The position numbers were made by a program, and so were the translations under genes. Below are positions 7,121 through 8,825 of a stretch of 8,825 bases of DNA, in pieces (within the stretch, counting starts at the first letter, position 1; the number at the start of each line of letters is the position of its first letter). The notes beneath the pieces were generated by a model that saw only the letters and a program-made list of their open reading frames with translations, was not told the DNA's origin and did no database searches. The stretch is from DATKZS01 sp035527835 [NCBI: bacterium] (GTDB lineage Bacteria > RBG-13-61-14). Location of the stretch: positions 1 through 8,825 of the forward strand of contig DATKZS010000167.1 of the NCBI GenBank assembly GCA_035527835.1. Direction: 5' to 3'.

Positions 7121-7251
7121 CGCAAAGGCGCAAAGAACGCAAAGGGGGAAAAGAGTTTTTTATCAAGCTCCAGATCGTCTTTCGGTCCGGATTGCCCCTC
7201 CAGACCGCATGTTTTAAGTTTCGAATTCTTTGCGTTCTTTGCGCCTTTGCG
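7121..7251. repeat. Perfect 24-bp inverted repeat with nested hairpin in the pfkA leader
   Basis: The arms 7121-7144 and 7228-7251 are exact reverse complements, built from units CGCAAAGG, CGCAAAGAA and CGCAAAG. The 83-base loop contains a second stem, 7184-7191 with 7199-7206 (eight pairs, one G-U on the minus-strand RNA, seven-base loop). If the promoter at 7309-7337 is used, this whole structure lies in the roughly 214-base pfkA leader. Similar CGCAAAGGCGCAAAG repeats are familiar to me from other uncultured bacteria. Confidence 0.85.
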
Positions 7252-7308
7252 CTTTAAAACTCGACTGCATTATCCGGGTTGATTCCCGCAGTATCATTGA
7301 TTGTGACA

Positions 7309-7337
7309 AGCATATAAACACCCGCGGGAGTTGTCAA
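7309..7337 (-). promoter_or_regulatory. Sigma-70-type promoter for pfkA
   Basis: The minus strand reads TTGACA (7332-7337), a 17-base spacer, then TATGCT (7309-7314). This is an exact -35 box, ideal spacing and a four-of-six -10. The spacer holds the 8-base palindrome CCCGCGGG (7321-7328). The predicted start is near 7302. Confidence 0.6.
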
Positions 7338-7373
7338 GGAAGAGAGTGGACCTGAAGAAGAACATTGAGGAGA

Positions 7374-7408
7374 GTAGAGCGTAGAGCGCAGGGCGCAGGG
7401 CGTGAAAG
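7374..7408 (+). repeat. Single five-heptad array (GTAGAGC type)
   Basis: There are five in-phase 7-mers: GTAGAGC twice, GCAGGGC twice and GTGAAAG. This is the same order as the minus-strand arm at 4526-4492, differing only in the fourth unit. No inverted partner is found nearby, so this is a half copy. Confidence 0.75.
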
Positions 7409-7457
7409 ACCGTTATTTCGGCTCATATTTAACGCCTGTAGCGAAAAGATCCTTTTT

Positions 7458-7675
7458 CAGCGCCAACGGCGCGAGATTCTCAAACCTGGGGTGTGAACCC
7501 CAGGAAAGGAGATCATTCAATCCTTTGAAGCGCTGAAAGCGTGACATAGAAAAAGTCCTGATCGCAAGCGAGTTTTCTTATGCCGCGCTTTCAGCGCTCC
7601 CAAGGTTTTTCGACGACGCGTTCCTGGGGTTTACACCCCAGGCTGGAGAATATCGCGCTTTCAGCCCTGATTGGC
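7458..7675. repeat. REP-like palindrome cluster
   Basis: This stretch is a mosaic of short palindromes. GCGCC/GGCGC is at 7460-7472. Two 8-bp stems of CCTGGGGT/ACCCCAGG with four-base loops are at 7485-7504 and 7623-7642. A 13-bp perfect inverted match joins 7529-7541 and 7586-7598 (AGCGCTGAAAGCG and its complement). The segment 7647-7675 recurs inverted at 8661-8689. The GCGCCAACGGCGC and CCTGGGG...CCCCAGG elements resemble REP sequences common in Planctomycetes and Verrucomicrobia, which are mobilised by Y1 transposases. No such transposase is in this window. Confidence 0.7.
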
Positions 7676-7713
7676 CGCGTTTCGCTACAAGCACTACATA
7701 GTATATTTTTCCA

Positions 7714-7752
7714 GGCCGCGCCATACTTATCAGCTTTTTTTCATGGCGGGCC
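7714..7752. repeat. Imperfect hairpin in the pfkA-rplC gap
   Basis: CGCCAT at 7719-7724 pairs with ATGGCG at 7743-7748. The stem is extended by GGCC/GGCC (7714-7717 with 7749-7752) across a one-base bulge; the loop is 18 bases. No T-tract follows on either strand. Between 7676 and 7781 I see nothing else. Confidence 0.4.
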
Positions 7753-7781
7753 AAAACCAGCCGGCCGGGATGATCTCCAAT

Positions 7782-7808
7782 AAAAAAACCCCGGGTTCTT
7801 GCCCGGGG
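7782..7808 (-). terminator. Intrinsic terminator of rplC
   Basis: On the minus strand a seven-pair stem, CCCCGGG with CCCGGGG (7802-7808 and 7789-7795), closes a six-base loop. Seven T residues follow (7788-7782). It begins 24 bases beyond the rplC stop codon. It is a textbook rho-independent terminator and marks the end of the rplC transcript. Confidence 0.92.
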
Positions 7809-7832
7809 CTCTTAAACGGTCAGCTGAGGGGT

Positions 7833-8501
7833 TCAGGCCGCGGCGGGCTGCTTTTTAGACGGCTTTTTGCTCTTTCTCACCATGACCACGGTGTTGGCGT
7901 GGCCGGGGACCGCGCCCTTGATCAGGATCAGGTTCTGGTCGGCCCGGACCTCGACCACGGCCAGGTTCTTGACGGTGACCCGGGCGTGGCCCATGCGGCC
8001 GGCCATGTGCATGCCCTTCAGGGTGCGGCCGGGCGAGGTGTTGGTGCCGATGGAGCCGGCATGGCGCTTGTACTCGTGCGCGCCGTGGGCGCTGTCGTGG
8101 CCGTGGAAGTGGTACTTCTTCATGACGCCGGCAAAGCCCTTGCCGATGCTGGTCCCGACCACGTCCACGTAATCGCCGGGATTGAAGCCCAGGTCCGCGA
8201 GCGTCACTAGCTTCCCCGGCTCTAAATCCTTGAGCGCCTCCGCGTCCGCCCTCATCTCTTTGAGGAGCTTCTTGGGCGCGGCACCCGCCTTCTTGGCGTG
8301 GCCCGTCTCCGCCTTCCTGGCCCGCTGCGGCTTCTTGTCGCCGTAGCCCATCTGCACGGCCGAATACTTGTCCTTCTCCGGCGTCTTCACCTGCATCACG
8401 GTCATGGGCCCGGCCTCGATCACCGTGACCGGCACCGTGCGGCCCTTTTCGTCAAAGACGGTGGTCATTCCAATCTTGGTTCCCAATATCGCCTTGATCA
8501 C
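7833..8501 (-). CDS. rplC: 50S ribosomal protein L3
   Basis: This 222-residue protein is full length for bacterial L3, an early-assembling protein that binds 23S rRNA near the peptidyl-transferase centre. Recognisable parts are MIKAILGTKIGMT (1-13), GTSIGKGFAGVMKKYHFHG (116-134), HAGSIGTNTSPGR (147-159), KGMHMAGRMGHARVTVKNL (162-180) and LIKGAVPGHANT (193-204). The C-terminal tail is Lys/Pro/Ala rich. The glutamine that PrmB methylates in E. coli is replaced in the SIGTNTSPGR loop. Translation starts with GTG at 8501, seven bases after AAGGGAG (8509-8515). The gene has its own promoter and terminator. Neither rpsJ upstream nor rplD downstream is present, unlike the usual S10 operon order. Confidence 0.97.
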   Translation of the reverse strand: MIKAILGTKIGMTTVFDEKGRTVPVTVIEAGPMTVMQVKTPEKDKYSAVQMGYGDKKPQRARKAETGHAKKAGAAPKKLLKEMRADAEALKDLEPGKLVTLADLGFNPGDYVDVVGTSIGKGFAGVMKKYHFHGHDSAHGAHEYKRHAGSIGTNTSPGRTLKGMHMAGRMGHARVTVKNLAVVEVRADQNLILIKGAVPGHANTVVMVRKSKKPSKKQPAAA

Positions 8502-8508
8502 GGCACTA

Positions 8509-8538
8509 CTCCCTTCAAAACAGCAAGAACTTGAAAGG
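8509..8538 (-). promoter_or_regulatory. rplC leader hairpin overlapping the ribosome site
   Basis: In the predicted rplC leader, CCUUUCAA (8538-8531) can pair with UUGAAGGG (8518-8511). This gives eight pairs, one of them G-U, around a 12-base loop. The 3' arm includes most of the AAGGGAG ribosome site (8515-8509), so the stem would hide it. The predicted transcript start near 8536 may remove the outer one or two pairs. Confidence 0.4.
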
Positions 8539-8542
8539 AACT

Positions 8543-8570
8543 ATTATAACCGCGTTAAGGGCGATGTCAA
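8543..8570 (-). promoter_or_regulatory. Consensus sigma-70 promoter for rplC
   Basis: The minus strand reads TTGACA (8565-8570), a 16-base spacer and TATAAT (8543-8548). Both hexamers match the consensus exactly. The predicted start near 8536 leaves a leader of about 35 bases. This strength suits a highly expressed ribosomal protein gene. Confidence 0.85.
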
Positions 8571-8591
8571 ATTGTGGTTGGTGTTTTCCGC

Positions 8592-8633
8592 TTGGCGCGG
8601 ATGGCGGAGGGCGAAGCGCGAATGGCGAAGGGA
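8592..8633 (+). repeat. Six-heptad array (GAATGGC/GGAGGGC type)
   Basis: There are six in-phase 7-mers: TTGGCGC, GGATGGC, GGAGGGC, then GAAGCGC, GAATGGC and GAAGGGA. Each fits or nearly fits the same NNRNRGC pattern as the arrays elsewhere in the window, but the heptads themselves differ. It lies upstream of the rplC promoter. Confidence 0.65.
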
Positions 8634-8660
8634 ATGAATTAGTTCCTGTGGCGAAAGGCA

Positions 8661-8689
8661 GCCAATCAGCGCTGAAAGCGCGATATTCT
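8661..8689 (-). repeat. Second copy of the 29-bp REP-like segment, inverted
   Basis: The reverse complement of this segment matches 7647-7675 at 28 of 29 positions; its core is GCGCTTTCAG. The two copies face opposite ways and enclose about 985 bases that contain the whole rplC transcription unit. Confidence 0.8.
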
Positions 8690-8701
8690 GATCAACCTCG
8701 A

Positions 8702-8825
8702 ACATGGGTAACAGTTCATGCCAGGCACATGGGTTACAGTTTGAGTTGGGGGGAAACGGAGCGGAGGGCGTAGCCCGAAGCGGAGTTTCCCCCCAAAAAA
8801 CCAACTTTATTTTGAGGACCTGGGA
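8702..8825. mobile_element. Possible insertion-sequence end
   Basis: Two near-identical 15-mers (ACATGGGTAACAGTT, 14 of 15 matching) lie at 8702-8716 and 8727-8741, a 25-base step. They resemble the repeated subterminal sites next to IS481- or IS21-type integrase genes. Next comes a 10-bp stem, GGGGGGAAAC (8748-8757) with its complement (8785-8794), enclosing another heptad-like stretch (8756-8783). No transposase reading frame is in the window; if real, it lies to the right. The IS assignment is from memory and tentative. Confidence 0.35.

Noticed and set aside
7088-7308. Riboswitch in the pfkA leader
   Set aside because: No known riboswitch core is recognisable. The pairing is explained by the CGCAAAG repeat and one nested hairpin.
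7338-7460. tRNA or small RNA gene
   Set aside because: No cloverleaf or TTCGANTC-type T-loop was found; apart from the heptad array there is no structure.
7671-8210. Plus-strand frame overlapping the rplC 3' half
   Set aside because: It is the shadow of rplC and runs through the terminator and repeats.
8544-8804. 86-codon minus-strand frame upstream of rplC
   Set aside because: It crosses the rplC promoter, a heptad array and the REP-like copy. Its peptide shares NIALSALIG with a frame at 7580-7783 only because both translate the same repeat.

Overview
This is a GC-rich bacterial chromosome segment in which every gene I can support lies on the minus strand. From right to left in transcription order: a stand-alone ribosomal protein L3 gene (rplC), a 6-phosphofructokinase, a DUF1003 membrane protein followed closely by an alpha/beta hydrolase, an 1127-residue PilZ-like/linker/HEAT-repeat protein, a small SxtJ-type membrane protein, and the first 52 codons of a nucleotidyltransferase cut by the left edge. 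The protein types and the density of intergenic repeats suggest an uncultured environmental lineage such as Omnitrophota, another PVC-group phylum, Elusimicrobiota or a deltaproteobacterial relative. Nothing here fixes the phylum.

Layout. 1-158 nucleotidyltransferase start. 159-331 repeat-filled gap. 332-790 SxtJ-like protein. 791-947 gap with a 23-bp inverted repeat. 948-4331 PilZ/HEAT protein with a good promoter at 4360-4388. 4332-4553 gap with inverted heptad arrays. 4554-5363 hydrolase and 5382-5858 DUF1003 protein, probably one operon. 5859-5983 gap with inverted heptad arrays. 5984-7087 phosphofructokinase. 7088-7832 long gene-free region holding a perfect 24-bp inverted repeat in the probable pfk leader, the pfk promoter, a heptad array, REP-like palindromes and the rplC terminator. 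7833-8501 rplC with a consensus promoter. 8571-8825 a heptad array, a second REP-like copy and what looks like an insertion-sequence end.

The genes do not form one pathway. PfkA is glycolytic, L3 is translational, and the DUF1003, SxtJ-like and PilZ/HEAT proteins point to envelope or signalling roles that are not defined. The main interest is in two things. First, rplC has its own near-perfect promoter and intrinsic terminator, with no S10-operon neighbour visible. Second, most intergenic gaps carry short tandem repeats with an exact 7-base period. They share a common phase (NNRNRGC) although each gap uses different heptads, and they are often arranged as inverted pairs. Two other gaps carry inverted repeats built from 8- to 9-base units.
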